64,000 nt of DNA from Caballeronia sp. SL2Y3 (lineage in GTDB: Bacteria > Pseudomonadota > Gammaproteobacteria > Burkholderiales > Burkholderiaceae): positions 1,116,001-1,180,000 of the forward strand of contig NZ_CP084260.1 of assembly GCF_022879575.1 (NCBI RefSeq). The letters run 5' to 3'. Below the pieces are notes generated by a model. The model was not told where the DNA came from. It made no database searches and was given only the letters and a program-made list of their open reading frames with translations. This document shows, one piece after another, positions 29,772-39,936 of the stretch; within the stretch, counting starts at the first letter, position 1; every line of letters starts with the position of its first letter. A program made the position numbers and the translations under genes.

Positions 29772-32357
29772 TCAGGCTGCGATCGCGCGCAGCAGTTCGG
29801 TTTCGACCTGGATCTGCGTGCGGTTCGACGACAGGCCTCGGCCATCGAGCAGGAACACGTCTTCGACGCGTTCGCCGAGCGTGTTGATGCGCGCCGCCTG
29901 CACGCCGATCCGGTGTTGCGCGAGCACGCGCGCGATCGAATAAAGAAGGCCCTGCCGGTCGTTCGCCGACACGGACAGGATGTAGTACTGGCCACGCTCG
30001 TCAGGGCGCAAATCCACGCGCGGCGTGACCGGGAAACTTCGCACGAGCCGCGAGACACGGCCTTTCGACGGCTCCGGCAGAATGCTTTCGTCCATCAAGC
30101 GCGCGCTCAGTTGCTGCTCGACGAGATTCGCAATATCGCGATAGCTCCCGTCGTGATCCGGATGCGCGACGAGGAAGTTGTCGAGCGCGTAACCGTGGCG
30201 CGTCGTGGTGATGCGCGCATCGAGCACGGAGAGGCCGTTCTTGTCGAAATACGCGCAGATGCCGGCGAAGAGATCCGGCCGGTCGCGCAGATAGACGAGC
30301 ACCTGCAGCGCCGCGCCGATCGGCGAGGGACGGGCGCGCACGATCGGCGCGGCGCTCTCGACGTGCCGGTACAGCACGCGCGTCTGCCACGCGATGTCCG
30401 CCGGATCGTGTCGCAGGAAATAGCCGACGTCCAATTGATCCCACAGCCGCTTTTCCGCGTGCTCGGGCACCGTTTCGAGGCGCAGGAGCGCAAGCGCGGC
30501 TTCTTTCCGGGACTTGAGTTCGGAATGCGTGTCGGGCCGCGCGCCGCCGAGCACGGCGAGCGTCGCGCGGTACAAATCTTCGAGCAGCTTGCCTTTCCAG
30601 TTGTTCCAGACCTTCGGGCTCGTGCCGCGAATGTCGGCCACGGTCAGCAGGTAGAGCGCGGTCAGACGCCGCTCCGTCTTCACCACCGACGCGAATTGCT
30701 TGATGACTTCCGGATCGCTCGTGTCCTGTTTCTGCGCGACATGGCTCATCGTCAGATGCTGCTGCACCAGCCACACGACGAGTTCCGTGTCGTCCGCGCT
30801 CATCTCGTGCTCGCGGCAGAAGCGGCGGGCGTCCGCCATGCCGAGCGTCGAATGATCGCCGCCGCGGCCCTTCGCGATATCGTGAAACAGCGCCGCGACG
30901 TAAAGCACCCACGGCCGCTCGAAGTTGCCCATCAGCTGACTGCAGAACGGGTATTCGTGGGCGTGCTCCGCAATGGCGAAGCGGCGCAGATTGCGCAGCA
31001 CCATCAGGATGTGCTGATCGACCGTGTAGACGTGATAGAGGTCGTGCTGCATCTGCCCGACGATGCGCCGGAAGTTCAACAGGTAGCGCCCGAGCACGCT
31101 CGTCTGGTTCATGAGCCGCAGCGCATGCGTGATGCCTTCGGGCTGCTTCAGGATCTCCATGAAAAGACGCCGGTTCTCCGGGTCGCGCCGCCAGTTGCGG
31201 TCCATGATCTCGCGCGCGTTGTAGATCGCACGGAGTGTCCGCGCGGACAGGCCCTTCACGCCGCGCGTCTGCTCGTAGAGCAGGAAGGCTTCGAGAATGG
31301 CGTGCGGTTCGCGTTCGAACACGTCGTCGCTCGCGATTTCGAGCATGCCTTGCTTTTCGACGAAACGCTCCGACAGCACGCGCGTGACGCCCGACGTCGA
31401 CGGGAACAGCTGCGCTTCGACGTTCTGGATCAGGATGGTGGCGAGCTGCGTGACGGCTTTCGCGGCCCAGTAATAGCGGCGCATCAGCTGTTCGCTCGCG
31501 CGCTTGGCGGCGGTCGCCTTGAAGCCGAAGCTCTCGGCGAGCGGCGTCTGCAAGTCGAACACGAGAATGTCCTGCCGGCGCTTGGCGATCACATGCAGGC
31601 GGGCGCGCAGCGTCTTCAGAAAGGCTTCGTTGCGGCGCAGTTCGCGCGCTTCGCGCTCGGTGATCAGCTCGCGCGCATCCAGTTCGCGCCAGCTCGACCC
31701 GAACCCCGCCGCCCGCGTGATCCAGAGGATCAATTGCAGGTCGCGCAGGCCGCCCGGGCTTTCCTTGATGTTCGGCTCCAGGCTGTACGGCGTGTCCTGG
31801 AACTTCGCGTGACGCTGCCGCATCTCCAGCACCTTCGCCTGGAAGAAGGCGCGCGGATCGAGCGTTTCGCGATAGCGCTCCGTGAAGCGGCAAAAGAGCG
31901 CCGCGTCGCCGCACAGGCGCCGCGCTTCGAGCAGCGACGTAAGCACGGTCACATCGTTGGCGGCTTCCGCGATGCATTGCTCGACCGAGCGCACGCTGCT
32001 GCCGATATCCAGCCCGAGATCCCACGCCATGCCGATGAAGCGCTCGACGCGTTCGTTGATGTCGGCCTCCTCGGCCTGCGGCACCGGGTCCGGCAGCAGC
32101 ACGAGAATGTCGACGTCCGAGTAGGGCGCAAGCTCGCCGCGCCCGTAGCCGCCGACCGCGACGAGCGTGGCGCTCGCCGGCATGTCGGATGCCGACCAGG
32201 CGCCTTTGAGCGCGTCGTCGGTGGCGCGGCCGAGCGCCTGCATCAACGAGTCGACATTCGATGCCGTCTCGAAGCGTTCGATGAGTGCCGCCTTCGCCGC
32301 CTTGTAGGCGGCGCGCAGCGTTTCGCAAGGCGAGGCGACGACGGCAGTGACGCTCAT
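29772..32357 (-). CDS. glnD: Bifunctional PII uridylyltransferase/uridylyl-removing enzyme GlnD
   Basis: An 861-residue nitrogen sensor that uridylylates PII proteins when glutamine is low and removes UMP when it is high. The nucleotidyltransferase motif [20 protein letters not shown] near residue 67 carries the G-x-G and D-x-D of the active site. The HD hydrolase domain has [15 protein letters not shown] near 487. Two ACT glutamine-sensing domains fill the C-terminus from about 670 ([20 protein letters not shown] and [20 protein letters not shown] are in and around them). All four domains are intact. It lies between map (76 nt upstream) and the rluF-like gene. Confidence 0.97.
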   Translation of the reverse strand: MSVTAVVASPCETLRAAYKAAKAALIERFETASNVDSLMQALGRATDDALKGAWSASDMPASATLVAVGGYGRGELAPYSDVDILVLLPDPVPQAEEADINERVERFIGMAWDLGLDIGSSVRSVEQCIAEAANDVTVLTSLLEARRLCGDAALFCRFTERYRETLDPRAFFQAKVLEMRQRHAKFQDTPYSLEPNIKESPGGLRDLQLILWITRAAGFGSSWRELDARELITEREARELRRNEAFLKTLRARLHVIAKRRQDILVFDLQTPLAESFGFKATAAKRASEQLMRRYYWAAKAVTQLATILIQNVEAQLFPSTSGVTRVLSERFVEKQGMLEIASDDVFEREPHAILEAFLLYEQTRGVKGLSARTLRAIYNAREIMDRNWRRDPENRRLFMEILKQPEGITHALRLMNQTSVLGRYLLNFRRIVGQMQHDLYHVYTVDQHILMVLRNLRRFAIAEHAHEYPFCSQLMGNFERPWVLYVAALFHDIAKGRGGDHSTLGMADARRFCREHEMSADDTELVVWLVQQHLTMSHVAQKQDTSDPEVIKQFASVVKTERRLTALYLLTVADIRGTSPKVWNNWKGKLLEDLYRATLAVLGGARPDTHSELKSRKEAALALLRLETVPEHAEKRLWDQLDVGYFLRHDPADIAWQTRVLYRHVESAAPIVRARPSPIGAALQVLVYLRDRPDLFAGICAYFDKNGLSVLDARITTTRHGYALDNFLVAHPDHDGSYRDIANLVEQQLSARLMDESILPEPSKGRVSRLVRSFPVTPRVDLRPDERGQYYILSVSANDRQGLLYSIARVLAQHRIGVQAARINTLGERVEDVFLLDGRGLSSNRTQIQVETELLRAIAA

Positions 32358-32433
32358 GGGACGGATCGGCGAGAGGTGAATGGAACGGCGGAAGACGGCT
32401 GCGCGCGCGGCGCGCAGCGCATTGGCGCAGGCG

Positions 32434-33243
32434 TCAGGCCGCAGCCGCGATCAGTTGCGACGGCGCCTGCGTGCCGGCGGACACCGTCAGCACTTCGTAG
32501 CCCGTCGGCGTGACGAGCACGGTGTGCTCCCATTGCGCCGACAGACTGCGGTCGCGCGTCTTGACGGTCCACTGGTCGGGCATCGTGCGGATGTCGCGCC
32601 GGCCGGCGTTGATCATCGGCTCGACGGTGAAGATCATGCCCGGCTGCAATTCGATGCCCGTGCCCGGCCGCCCGTAATGCAGCACTTGCGGCTCCTCGTG
32701 GAACACCGTGCCGATGCCGTGGCCGCAGTATTCGCGCACGACGCTGTAGCCCTGCGCTTCGGCGTGCTTCTGAATGGCGTGGCCGATGTCGCCCAGGTGC
32801 GCGCCGGGGCGCACCTGATCGATGCCGAGCCACATGCAGTCGAAGGTCGTCTGCACGAGGCGTTTCGCGAGAATCGAGCCCTCGCCGACGATGAACATGC
32901 GGCTCGTGTCGCCGAAGTAGCCGTCCTTGATTACCGTGATGTCGATGTTGAGCGCGTCGCCGTTCTTCAGCACCTTCTCACCGGGAATGCCGTGGCAGAT
33001 CACGTCGTTGACGGAGATGCAGGTGGCCTTCGGATACGGCGGATAACCGGGCGGCTGATAGTTGAGCGGCGCGGGAACCGTGCCCTGTTCCTTCACCATG
33101 TATTCGTGGCAGAGGCGGTCGAGTTCTTCGGTGGTCACGCCCGGCACGATATGCGGCGTGATGAAATCGAGCACTTCGCTGGCGAGCCGGCAGGCGACGC
33201 GCATGTGCGCGATATCGTGTTCGTTTTTCAGCGTAATGGACAT
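32434..33243 (-). CDS. map: Methionine aminopeptidase, type I
   Basis: A 269-residue dimetal enzyme removing the initiator methionine after deformylation. The five metal ligands are recognisable in order: two aspartates ([19 protein letters not shown]), histidine in [12 protein letters not shown] near residue 172, glutamate in [10 protein letters not shown], and glutamate in QWEHTVLVT. The length and lack of an N-terminal extension fit type Ia. It is divergent from rpsB, as in many proteobacteria, with a 378-bp shared upstream region, and appears to head the map-glnD-rluF-like transcript. Confidence 0.97.
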   Translation of the reverse strand: MSITLKNEHDIAHMRVACRLASEVLDFITPHIVPGVTTEELDRLCHEYMVKEQGTVPAPLNYQPPGYPPYPKATCISVNDVICHGIPGEKVLKNGDALNIDITVIKDGYFGDTSRMFIVGEGSILAKRLVQTTFDCMWLGIDQVRPGAHLGDIGHAIQKHAEAQGYSVVREYCGHGIGTVFHEEPQVLHYGRPGTGIELQPGMIFTVEPMINAGRRDIRTMPDQWTVKTRDRSLSAQWEHTVLVTPTGYEVLTVSAGTQAPSQLIAAAA

Positions 33244-33621
33244 GACGGGCTCTGAATGCGCGGTTTTGCAGGGAGGCGGGCGTGAGCCGCGAAGCCGGCA
33301 TTATCGCACCTTAGGAAAGGCGCCGCAGCGCGATTCTGCGGCGCGCGCCAGGGCGCAGCCGGTTCGCGCGCCGCTTTTTGCGGGCATCGGGCGGCTTGAG
33401 CGGCGTAATCGTCACATGCTATACTCATGGGCTAAGTCTTAGTCCACTCGGAGTGGGCAAGGCTGAGAGCGTTCGCGGTTTACAACGCGGCGCTGATTCG
33501 AAACTGAAGCCGAAACTCAAGCCGGCGCACCCAGGGTGTCCGGCGTCTGGTGAGCGAGAGATGCTGAACCGGGCGCAGGATGCGGCAGCCGGCTTAAGAC
33601 CCAACCCTCGCGGAGAATTTC
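33244..33621. other. map/rpsB divergent intergenic region
   Basis: No gene is seen in these 378 bases. The region holds a good plus-strand promoter for rpsB at 33396-33425 and a leader of about 190 nt with a stem-loop at 33521-33544 (GCCGG and CCGGC enclosing CACC/GGTG). A small symmetric element, CCACTCGGAGTGG, lies near 33444. A map promoter must also lie here but is not obvious by eye. Confidence 0.7.
33396..33425 (+). promoter_or_regulatory. Candidate sigma-70 promoter for rpsB
   Basis: A -35 element TTGAGC (33396-33401, four of six to consensus) and a -10 element TATACT (33420-33425, five of six) are separated by 18 bases. Transcription would start near 33432, giving a leader of about 190 nt before the rpsB ATG. 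Confidence 0.6.
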
Positions 33622-34374
33622 ATGGCAGTCACGATGCGTCAAATGCTGGAAGCCGGTGTCCACTTCGGTCACCAAACGCGCTTCTGGAACCCCAAGATGG
33701 CCCCGTACATCTTCGGTCATCGCAACAAGATTCACATCATCAACCTCGAAAAGACGCTGCCGCTCTACAACGACGCGCTGAAGTACGTGCGCCAGTTGGC
33801 AGCGAATCGCGGCACGATTCTTTTCGTCGGCACGAAGCGCCAGTCGCGCGACACCATCGCGCAGGAAGCCCAGCGCGCGGGCATGCCGTTCGTCAACGCC
33901 CGCTGGCTCGGCGGCATGCTGACGAACTTCAAGACGCTGAAAGTGTCCATCAAGCGCCTGAAGGACATGGAAGCAGCGGTCGAGTCGGGTGAAACCGAGC
34001 GCATGAGCAAGAAGGAAGCCCTTCTGTTCGAACGTGAAATCGCCAAGCTGCAAAAGTCGATCGGCGGCGTGAAGGACATGGGCGGCATTCCGGACGCGAT
34101 TTTCGTGATCGACGTCGGCTACCACAAGATTGCCGTCACCGAAGCGAAGAAGCTCGGCATTCCGGTCATCGCCGTGGTCGACACGAACCACTCGCCGGAA
34201 GGCATCGACTACGTGATCCCGGGTAACGACGACGCGTCGAAGGCCGTGGCCCTGTACGCCGAAGGCGTCGCGGACGCGATCCTCGAAGGGCGCGCGAACG
34301 CCGTGAACGACGTCGTTCAGGCTGTGCGCAACGGCGAAGGCGACGAGTTCGTCGAGGTCAACGCAGAGGCGTAA
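33622..34374 (+). CDS. rpsB: 30S ribosomal protein S2
   Basis: A 250-residue ribosomal protein uS2. [20 protein letters not shown] at the start and [22 protein letters not shown] text near residue 90 (written in this protein as [18 protein letters not shown]) are unmistakable, as is [20 protein letters not shown]. Length is normal. It opens the rpsB-tsf-pyrH-frr chain and is followed by a terminator-like hairpin at 34393-34428 before tsf. In E. coli S2 represses its own operon through the rpsB leader; the long leader here would allow the same, which is inference. Confidence 0.99.
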   Translation: MAVTMRQMLEAGVHFGHQTRFWNPKMAPYIFGHRNKIHIINLEKTLPLYNDALKYVRQLAANRGTILFVGTKRQSRDTIAQEAQRAGMPFVNARWLGGMLTNFKTLKVSIKRLKDMEAAVESGETERMSKKEALLFEREIAKLQKSIGGVKDMGGIPDAIFVIDVGYHKIAVTEAKKLGIPVIAVVDTNHSPEGIDYVIPGNDDASKAVALYAEGVADAILEGRANAVNDVVQAVRNGEGDEFVEVNAEA

Positions 34375-34392
34375 TCGAGCCCTGTGGCCGAC

Positions 34393-34428
34393 AAAAAAGG
34401 GGGCTTTGCGAAAGGCCCCTTTTTTTTA
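34393..34428 (+). terminator. Terminator/attenuator between rpsB and tsf
   Basis: A run of As, then GGGGGCTTT (34399-34407), loop GCG, AAAGGCCCC (34411-34419) and eight or nine Ts. One G is bulged in the stem. The element is 18 nt after rpsB and about 80 nt before tsf, in the middle of a conserved operon, so it probably reduces rather than abolishes tsf transcription. Confidence 0.85.
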
Positions 34429-34508
34429 GTCGGCGCGATGGTTGAACCAATCTTTGCCGTGGGCGCAGACGCCGGCGGCACGTATCAAACAGACTCAAGG
34501 AGCGAATG

Positions 34509-35390
34509 ATGGCGGCAATTACCGCAAGCATGGTGGCAGAACTGCGCGCGAAGACCGATGCGCCGATGATGGAATGCAAGAAGGCGCTGACCGAAGCCGA
34601 CGGCGACATGGCGCGCGCTGAAGAGCTGCTGCGCGTGAAGCTCGGCAACAAGGCGAGCAAGGCGGCATCGCGCGTGACGGCCGAAGGCATCGTCGTGGCG
34701 CACGTCGAAGGCGGCGTGGGCGCGCTCGTCGAGTTGAACTGCGAAACCGACTTCGTCGCGAAGAACGACGACTTCATGACGTTCGGCAAGGGCATCGCGG
34801 CGCTGGTCGCGAAGAGCAATCCTGCTGACGTGGCTGCGTTGTCGGCCATGCCGTACGAAAGCAACACGGTCGACGCCGTGCGTCTCGCGCTCGTCGGCAA
34901 GATCGGCGAAAACCTGTCGATCCGCCGCTTCGTGCGCTTCGAAACGTCGAACAAGCTGGCGTCCTACCTGCACGGCACGCGCATCGGCGTGCTCGTCGAG
35001 TTCACGGGCGCGGACGAGCAAGTCGGCAAGGACGTCGCCATGCACGTCGCCGCGATGAAGCCGGTCTCGCTGTCGTCGGACGAAGTGCCGGCGGACCTGA
35101 TCGCGAAAGAGCGCAGCATCGCCGAGCAGAAGGCCGCCGAGTCGGGCAAGCCGGCCGAGATCGTCGCGAAGATGGTCGACGGCAGCATCCAGAAGTATCT
35201 GAAGGAAGTGTCGCTGCTGAACCAGCCGTTCGTGAAGAACGACAAGCAGACCATCGAGCAGATGCTGAAGGCGGCCAACGCGTCGGTGCAGAAGTTCGCG
35301 CTGTTCGTCGTGGGCGAGGGCATCGAGAAGCGCCAGGACGACTTCGCAGCCGAAGTGGCGGCGCAAGTCGCGGCGGCCAAACAGTCATAA
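34509..35390 (+). CDS. tsf: Elongation factor Ts
   Basis: A 293-residue nucleotide-exchange factor for EF-Tu. The N-terminal UBA-like domain ([20 protein letters not shown]) and the exchange core [15 protein letters not shown] near residue 78 (the TDFV motif contacts EF-Tu) are present, followed by the two subdomains of the core. Two ATGs are adjacent; 34509 is preferred as AAGGAG (34497-34502) lies six bases upstream of it and only three from 34506. A 250-nt gap with two large hairpins separates it from pyrH. Confidence 0.98.
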   Translation: MAAITASMVAELRAKTDAPMMECKKALTEADGDMARAEELLRVKLGNKASKAASRVTAEGIVVAHVEGGVGALVELNCETDFVAKNDDFMTFGKGIAALVAKSNPADVAALSAMPYESNTVDAVRLALVGKIGENLSIRRFVRFETSNKLASYLHGTRIGVLVEFTGADEQVGKDVAMHVAAMKPVSLSSDEVPADLIAKERSIAEQKAAESGKPAEIVAKMVDGSIQKYLKEVSLLNQPFVKNDKQTIEQMLKAANASVQKFALFVVGEGIEKRQDDFAAEVAAQVAAAKQS

Positions 35391-35398
35391 GCGGTATC

Positions 35399-35432
35399 CG
35401 CGGCGCCTGCGCGCAAATGGCGCGGCGCCGCG
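35399..35432 (+). other. GC-rich hairpin after tsf
   Basis: CGCGGCGCC (35399-35407) pairs perfectly with GGCGCCGCG (35424-35432), with four more pairs inside after a bulged T. No T-run follows, so it is not a classical terminator; it could protect the 3' end of tsf mRNA or act with a second hairpin downstream. Confidence 0.6.
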
Positions 35433-35508
35433 TCGAAGCGAACACCGCGGCGGACCGCATCATGCATCTGCCGCACGATTCAAGGCGTTCCGGTTCGCAT
35501 CATGTGGC

Positions 35509-35548
35509 GGGCGCGGTAGGTTCGGGTTAACCCGTACATGCCGCGCCC
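35509..35548 (+). other. Second hairpin in the tsf-pyrH spacer
   Basis: GGGCGCGG (35509-35516) pairs with CCGCGCCC (35541-35548), enclosing a perfect 12-bp palindrome CGGGTTAACCCG (35523-35534). It ends 92 bases before the pyrH start. No T-run follows. It may be a regulator-binding palindrome or an RNA structure. Confidence 0.6.
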
Positions 35549-35640
35549 GTCAGTCCGATCCGGGCCGCTTGCGGTAACTATTGTTTCACCCCTACAGTTC
35601 TACGTTGTTGCAACCCTCCTCGGCGCGATCGGAACCTCAT

Positions 35641-36354
35641 ATGCCCACAGCCTACAAACGCGTACTTCTCAAACTCTCCGGCGAAGCCCTCATGGGCGAC
35701 GATGCTTTCGGCATCAATCGCGCAACAATCGAAAGGATGGTGGCGGACGTCGCTGAAGTGGTGCGGATGGGCACGCAACTGGCCGTCGTGATCGGCGGCG
35801 GCAACATCTTCCGCGGCGTCGCGGGCGGCGCGGCCGGCATGGACCGTGCGACGGCCGACTACATGGGCATGCTCGCCACGATGATGAACGCACTCGCGCT
35901 GCAGGACGCCATGCGCCACGCGGGCATCGAGGCGCGCGTGCAGTCGGCGCTGCGCATGGATCAGGTGGTCGAGCCGTATATTCGCCCGCGCGCCATTCGC
36001 CAGCTCGAAGAAGGCAAGGTCGTGATTTTCGCGGCCGGCACGGGCAATCCGTTCTTCACGACCGATACCGCTGCCGCGCTGCGCGGCTCGGAAGTCGGCG
36101 CCGAAGTGGTGTTGAAGGCGACGAAGGTCGATGGCGTATACTCCGCCGACCCGAAGAAGGACCCGAGCGCGACGCGCTACAGCACGATCAGCTTCGACGA
36201 GGCGATCGGCCGCAATCTGCAGGTGATGGACGCCACGGCTTTCGCCCTGTGCCGCGACCAGAAACTGCCGATCCGCGTGTTTTCGATCACCAAGGCCGGC
36301 GCGCTCAAGCGCATCGTGCAAGGCGACGACGAAGGGACGCTCGTCCACGTGTAA
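35641..36354 (+). CDS. pyrH: UMP kinase
   Basis: A 237-residue hexameric kinase making UDP from UMP, of the amino-acid-kinase fold specific to bacteria. [16 protein letters not shown] at the start, [10 protein letters not shown] near residue 45, and [18 protein letters not shown] near 135 are the family's ATP- and UMP-binding segments. The ATG at 35641 gives MPTAYKR; the open frame to 35581 is not family-like. It sits between tsf and frr in the usual order. Confidence 0.98.
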   Translation: MPTAYKRVLLKLSGEALMGDDAFGINRATIERMVADVAEVVRMGTQLAVVIGGGNIFRGVAGGAAGMDRATADYMGMLATMMNALALQDAMRHAGIEARVQSALRMDQVVEPYIRPRAIRQLEEGKVVIFAAGTGNPFFTTDTAAALRGSEVGAEVVLKATKVDGVYSADPKKDPSATRYSTISFDEAIGRNLQVMDATAFALCRDQKLPIRVFSITKAGALKRIVQGDDEGTLVHV

Positions 36355-36458
36355 ACTCTCGCGTAATCGGGCGCCGCGCGCACCCCGGCGTGAACCGCGC
36401 CGGGTGAGGGCGAAGCGGGCGCCCGCATCGCCAGTAAACCCAGGTTTTGGAGGTTCAA

Positions 36459-37019
36459 ATGAGTGTGGCTGACATCAAAAAGGGCGTCGATCAGAAGATG
36501 CAGCGATCGATCGAAGCATTCAAGGCCGATCTCGCCAAGATCCGCACGGGCCGCGCACACACCGGCCTGCTGGATCACATCCAGGTTGATTACTACGGCT
36601 CGAACGTGCCCATCTCGCAAGTGGCGAACATGACGCTCGTCGACGCCCGCACGATCGGCGTGCAGCCGTGGGAAAAGAAGATGGTCGCCGTCGTCGAGAA
36701 GGCGATCCGCGAATCGGATCTCGGCCTGAACCCGGCCACGCAAGGCGATCTGATCCGCGTGCCGATGCCCGCGCTCACCGAAGAGCGCCGCCGCGAACTC
36801 ACGAAGGTCGTGAAGAGCGAAGGCGAAACGGCGAAGATCGCGGTGCGCAATCTGCGCCGCGACGCCAACGAGCAGCTGAAGAAGCTCGTGAAAGACAAGG
36901 AGATCTCGGAAGACGACGAGCGCCGCGCAAGTGACGACGTTCAGAAGCTCACCGACAAATTCGTGGCGGAAATCGACAAGCTCGTTCAGACGAAAGAAGC
37001 CGAAATCATGACGGTGTGA
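36459..37019 (+). CDS. frr: Ribosome recycling factor
   Basis: A 186-residue tRNA-mimic that splits post-termination ribosomes with [23 protein letters not shown] near residue 23 and [16 protein letters not shown] near 105 are characteristic, and the protein has the normal length with its long three-helix bundle. The ATG at 36459 follows GGAGG by six to seven bases; the upstream in-frame ATG at 36447 overlaps that site. A terminator-like hairpin at 37036-37072 lies between it and uppS. Confidence 0.98.
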   Translation: MSVADIKKGVDQKMQRSIEAFKADLAKIRTGRAHTGLLDHIQVDYYGSNVPISQVANMTLVDARTIGVQPWEKKMVAVVEKAIRESDLGLNPATQGDLIRVPMPALTEERRRELTKVVKSEGETAKIAVRNLRRDANEQLKKLVKDKEISEDDERRASDDVQKLTDKFVAEIDKLVQTKEAEIMTV

Positions 37020-37035
37020 GGCCCTAACCGGTCCT

Positions 37036-37072
37036 GCCAGCCTCGGGTGACCAAAAACCCAGGCTGGCTTTT
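37036..37072 (+). terminator. Terminator/attenuator between frr and uppS
   Basis: GCCAGCCT (37036-37043) pairs with AGGCTGGC (37061-37068), with an inner GGGT/ACCC stem and one bulged C, followed by TTTTC. It starts 17 nt after frr and ends about 30 nt before uppS, so it should partly separate the translation genes from the envelope genes. Confidence 0.75.
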
Positions 37073-37103
37073 CATTTCCCGTCGATTACAAGATTCAGCG
37101 GCC

Positions 37104-37886
37104 ATGACCTATACCAGCTCTACCGTTCGCGTGCCCGATGTCGCGGCTGTCCCGCGCCACGTCGCGATCATCATGGACGGCAACGGCCGTTGGGCGACCG
37201 AGCGGCGCCTGCCGCGTGTCGCCGGTCATACGCGCGGCGTCGATGCGGTCCGCGCGACCGTCGAAAGCTGCGCCAAGCGCGGCGTCGAATTCGTTACGCT
37301 GTTCGCGTTCAGTTCCGAAAACTGGCGTCGTCCGACGGAAGAAGTGTCGTTCCTCATGCGGCTTTTCGTGACCGCGCTGGAACGCGAGATCGGCAAGCTG
37401 CACGCCAACGGCATTCGCCTGCGCGTCGTCGGCGACATTTCCATGTTCGACGACCGCATCCGCGCGCTCATTCAGCGCGCCGAAACCAAGACCGCGCGCA
37501 ACACGCGCCTCACGCTGACCATCGCGGCCAATTACGGCGGGCGCTGGGACATCATGCAGGCGACGAAGAAGCTCATCGCGCAATCGCTCGAACAGGGCAC
37601 GCCCGCCCGCGTGGACGACGAGTCGTTCGCCGAGCATCTCGCCATGGCTTACGCGCCGGAGCCCGACCTCTTCATTCGCACGGGCGGGGAGCAGCGCATC
37701 AGCAACTTCCTGCTGTGGCAGCTCGCGTACACCGAGTTCTATTTCACCGACACTTACTGGCCCGATTTTGACGCCGACGCGCTCGACCGCGCAATTGCGT
37801 CGTATGGCGACCGTGAGCGCCGTTTCGGGCGCACCAGTGCGCAACTCGCGTCCCAATCGCAGAAGGCCGACACCCTTTCATGCTAA
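37104..37886 (+). CDS. uppS: Undecaprenyl diphosphate synthase (di-trans,poly-cis)
   Basis: A 260-residue cis-prenyltransferase that builds the C55 lipid carrier for peptidoglycan and O-antigen. The catalytic aspartate lies in [10 protein letters not shown] (D25), and [11 protein letters not shown] and [18 protein letters not shown] are the signature motifs. The ATG at 37104 is chosen over 37047, which would place residues inside the upstream terminator. Its last seven bases overlap the cdsA start, so the two are coupled. Confidence 0.97.
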   Translation: MTYTSSTVRVPDVAAVPRHVAIIMDGNGRWATERRLPRVAGHTRGVDAVRATVESCAKRGVEFVTLFAFSSENWRRPTEEVSFLMRLFVTALEREIGKLHANGIRLRVVGDISMFDDRIRALIQRAETKTARNTRLTLTIAANYGGRWDIMQATKKLIAQSLEQGTPARVDDESFAEHLAMAYAPEPDLFIRTGGEQRISNFLLWQLAYTEFYFTDTYWPDFDADALDRAIASYGDRERRFGRTSAQLASQSQKADTLSC

Positions 37887-38692
37887 AGACCCGTGTCATC
37901 ACGGCAATCGTGCTGCTGGCGGTTCTCGTGCCGGTCACGCTGTTCGCGCCGATCGGCGCATTCGGCGCGCTGATCGGTTTCGTCGTCGTGTTCGCCGCGT
38001 GGGAGTGGGGACGCCTGCTGAAGCTCAACGGCGCAGGGCCCGTGGCGTACGCGCTGGTCGCGGGGCTCGCGCTCATTTTCAGCACGTACCTCGGCGTCGC
38101 GCCAAAGGCGCTTTTCCAGATGACGGCGATTTTCTGGGTGCTCGCGGGACCGTACGCGCTCTTGCGCAAGCCGGTTCTGGCAGGCGGCGCGTGGCGCGCG
38201 TTCCTGCTTTTCGCCGGAATCATCGTGTTCGTCGCGTGCTGGCATGCAGTCGTCGCGGCGCGCACCGTCGGCGTCGCGTTCGTGCTATCGCTTCTCCTAG
38301 TCGTCTGGCTGGCTGACATAGGCGCATACTTCGCCGGAAAAGCATTGGGCCGCCACAAGCTCGCGCCGTCCATCAGCCCGGGCAAGACGTGGGAAGGCGC
38401 CATCGGCGGCTGGGCGGCCGTCATGGTGATCGGCTCGCTGGCGGCGGCCACCGGCGTCTATGCGCCGACCGTGTTTTCCGCTTTCGTCGGACATCTCGGC
38501 TGGGCGCGCGCGCTCGTCGCGCTCACCGTGCTGGTGGCGTTCAGCGTGGTCGGCGATTTGTTCGAATCGCTCCTGAAACGCCAGGCCGGCGTCAAGGACT
38601 CAAGCGGTCTGCTGCCGGGCCACGGCGGCGTGCTCGACCGCATCGATGCATTGTTGCCGGTATTGCCGATCGCATTGCTCATGCTCGGATAG
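37880..38692 (+). CDS. cdsA: Phosphatidate cytidylyltransferase
   Basis: A 270-residue polytopic membrane enzyme making CDP-diacylglycerol, the precursor of all phospholipids. About seven or eight hydrophobic segments are seen. The family signature near the C-terminus is complete, with [13 protein letters not shown] and [18 protein letters not shown], and [12 protein letters not shown] near residue 170 is also conserved. It overlaps uppS by seven bases and precedes dxr by 19 nt. Confidence 0.97.
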   Translation: MLKTRVITAIVLLAVLVPVTLFAPIGAFGALIGFVVVFAAWEWGRLLKLNGAGPVAYALVAGLALIFSTYLGVAPKALFQMTAIFWVLAGPYALLRKPVLAGGAWRAFLLFAGIIVFVACWHAVVAARTVGVAFVLSLLLVVWLADIGAYFAGKALGRHKLAPSISPGKTWEGAIGGWAAVMVIGSLAAATGVYAPTVFSAFVGHLGWARALVALTVLVAFSVVGDLFESLLKRQAGVKDSSGLLPGHGGVLDRIDALLPVLPIALLMLG

Positions 38693-38711
38693 ATCGGCCA
38701 GAGAAGATTTC

Positions 38712-39929
38712 ATGCAAAAACGTCTTACATTGCTCGGCTCCACGGGCTCGATCGGCGACAGCACGCTCGACGTCGTGGAGCGGCACCCGGACCGGTTCTC
38801 GGTCTACGCGCTCACCGCTCACCGTAACGGCGACAAACTTGTCGCGCAGTGCCTGCGTTTCCAGCCCGAAGTAGCGGTCGTGGGCGATGCCGAAACCGCC
38901 GCGCGCGTCGCCGCGGCGTTGCGCGCCGCCGGCAGCAAGACCGAAGTGACGTACGGCCCGGACGCGCTCGTCGATGTCGCCCGCGCCGCGCAGTGCGATA
39001 CCGTGGTCGCGGCGATCGTCGGCGCGGCGGGCCTCGCGCCGACGCTGGCCGCCGCGCGCGCCGGCAAGCGCATTCTGCTGGCGAACAAGGAAGCGCTGGT
39101 CATGTCCGGCCAGATCTTCATGGACGCCGTGCGCGACAACGGCGCCGTGCTCTTGCCGGTCGACAGCGAGCACAACGCCGTGTTCCAGTGCCTGCCGCCC
39201 TGCGCGGACAGCGAGGCGCGCCTGCACGGCGGCGTGTCGAAGATCATTCTCACGGCGTCCGGCGGTCCGTTTCGCACGCGCGAGCCTTCGACGCTCGTGG
39301 ACGTCACGCCCGACGAAGCCTGCAAGCATCCGAACTGGGCGATGGGCCGCAAGATTTCCGTCGACTCTGCGACGATGATGAACAAGGGCCTCGAAGTCAT
39401 CGAGGCGCACTGGCTCTTCGATCTGCCGGGCTCGCGCATCGAAGTGCTGATTCACCCGCAAAGCGTGATTCACTCGATGGTGTCGTACGCCGACGGCTCC
39501 GTGCTCGCGCAACTCGGCAATCCGGACATGCGCACGCCGATCGCGCATGCGCTGGCGTTCCCGGATCGCGTCGAGTCGGGTGTCGCGCCGCTGGATCTCG
39601 CGCAGATCGCGTCGCTGACGTTCGAAAAGCCCGATTTCGCGCGCTTTCCGTGTCTCGCGCTCGCCATCGACGCGCTCGAAGCCGGCGGCATCGCGAGCGC
39701 GGCGTTGAACGCGGCAAACGAAATCGCGGTCGAAGCGTTTCTCGCGCGGCGCATCGGCTTCATGTCGATCGGCGGCGTGGTCGAGCGGGTGCTGAGCGCC
39801 TTGCCGAACACGAGCGCCGCATCGCTCGACGACGTGCTCGCCGCCGATGCCAGCGCGCGCCGTCTCGCGTCCCGTTTCGTCGCAGAGCTCACTGCGAGCG
39901 CGCCAGGCGCGGAACCCATCGCCCATTGA
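38712..39929 (+). CDS. dxr: 1-deoxy-D-xylulose 5-phosphate reductoisomerase
   Basis: A 405-residue enzyme of the MEP isoprenoid pathway, converting DXP to MEP with NADPH. The nucleotide-binding motif [16 protein letters not shown] begins at residue 6. [26 protein letters not shown] and [20 protein letters not shown] carry the metal- and substrate-binding residues. The ATG at 38712 gives the family start MQKRLTLLG. It supplies isoprenoid precursors for the uppS product made upstream in the same operon. Confidence 0.98.
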   Translation: MQKRLTLLGSTGSIGDSTLDVVERHPDRFSVYALTAHRNGDKLVAQCLRFQPEVAVVGDAETAARVAAALRAAGSKTEVTYGPDALVDVARAAQCDTVVAAIVGAAGLAPTLAAARAGKRILLANKEALVMSGQIFMDAVRDNGAVLLPVDSEHNAVFQCLPPCADSEARLHGGVSKIILTASGGPFRTREPSTLVDVTPDEACKHPNWAMGRKISVDSATMMNKGLEVIEAHWLFDLPGSRIEVLIHPQSVIHSMVSYADGSVLAQLGNPDMRTPIAHALAFPDRVESGVAPLDLAQIASLTFEKPDFARFPCLALAIDALEAGGIASAALNAANEIAVEAFLARRIGFMSIGGVVERVLSALPNTSAASLDDVLAADASARRLASRFVAELTASAPGAEPIAH

Positions 39930-39936
39930 GGCCGTC

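Noticed and set aside
28519..29943. 474-codon plus-strand open frame rich in Ser/Arg repeats
   Set aside because: The repeat is the reverse complement of the pseudouridine-synthase repeats, with no start context or recognised domain.
28746..32513. 1255-codon plus-strand open frame across rluF-like and glnD genes
   Set aside because: It is an antisense shadow of high-GC genes and of the stop-free R/D/G repeats; glnD and the pseudouridine synthase have clear motifs on the other strand.
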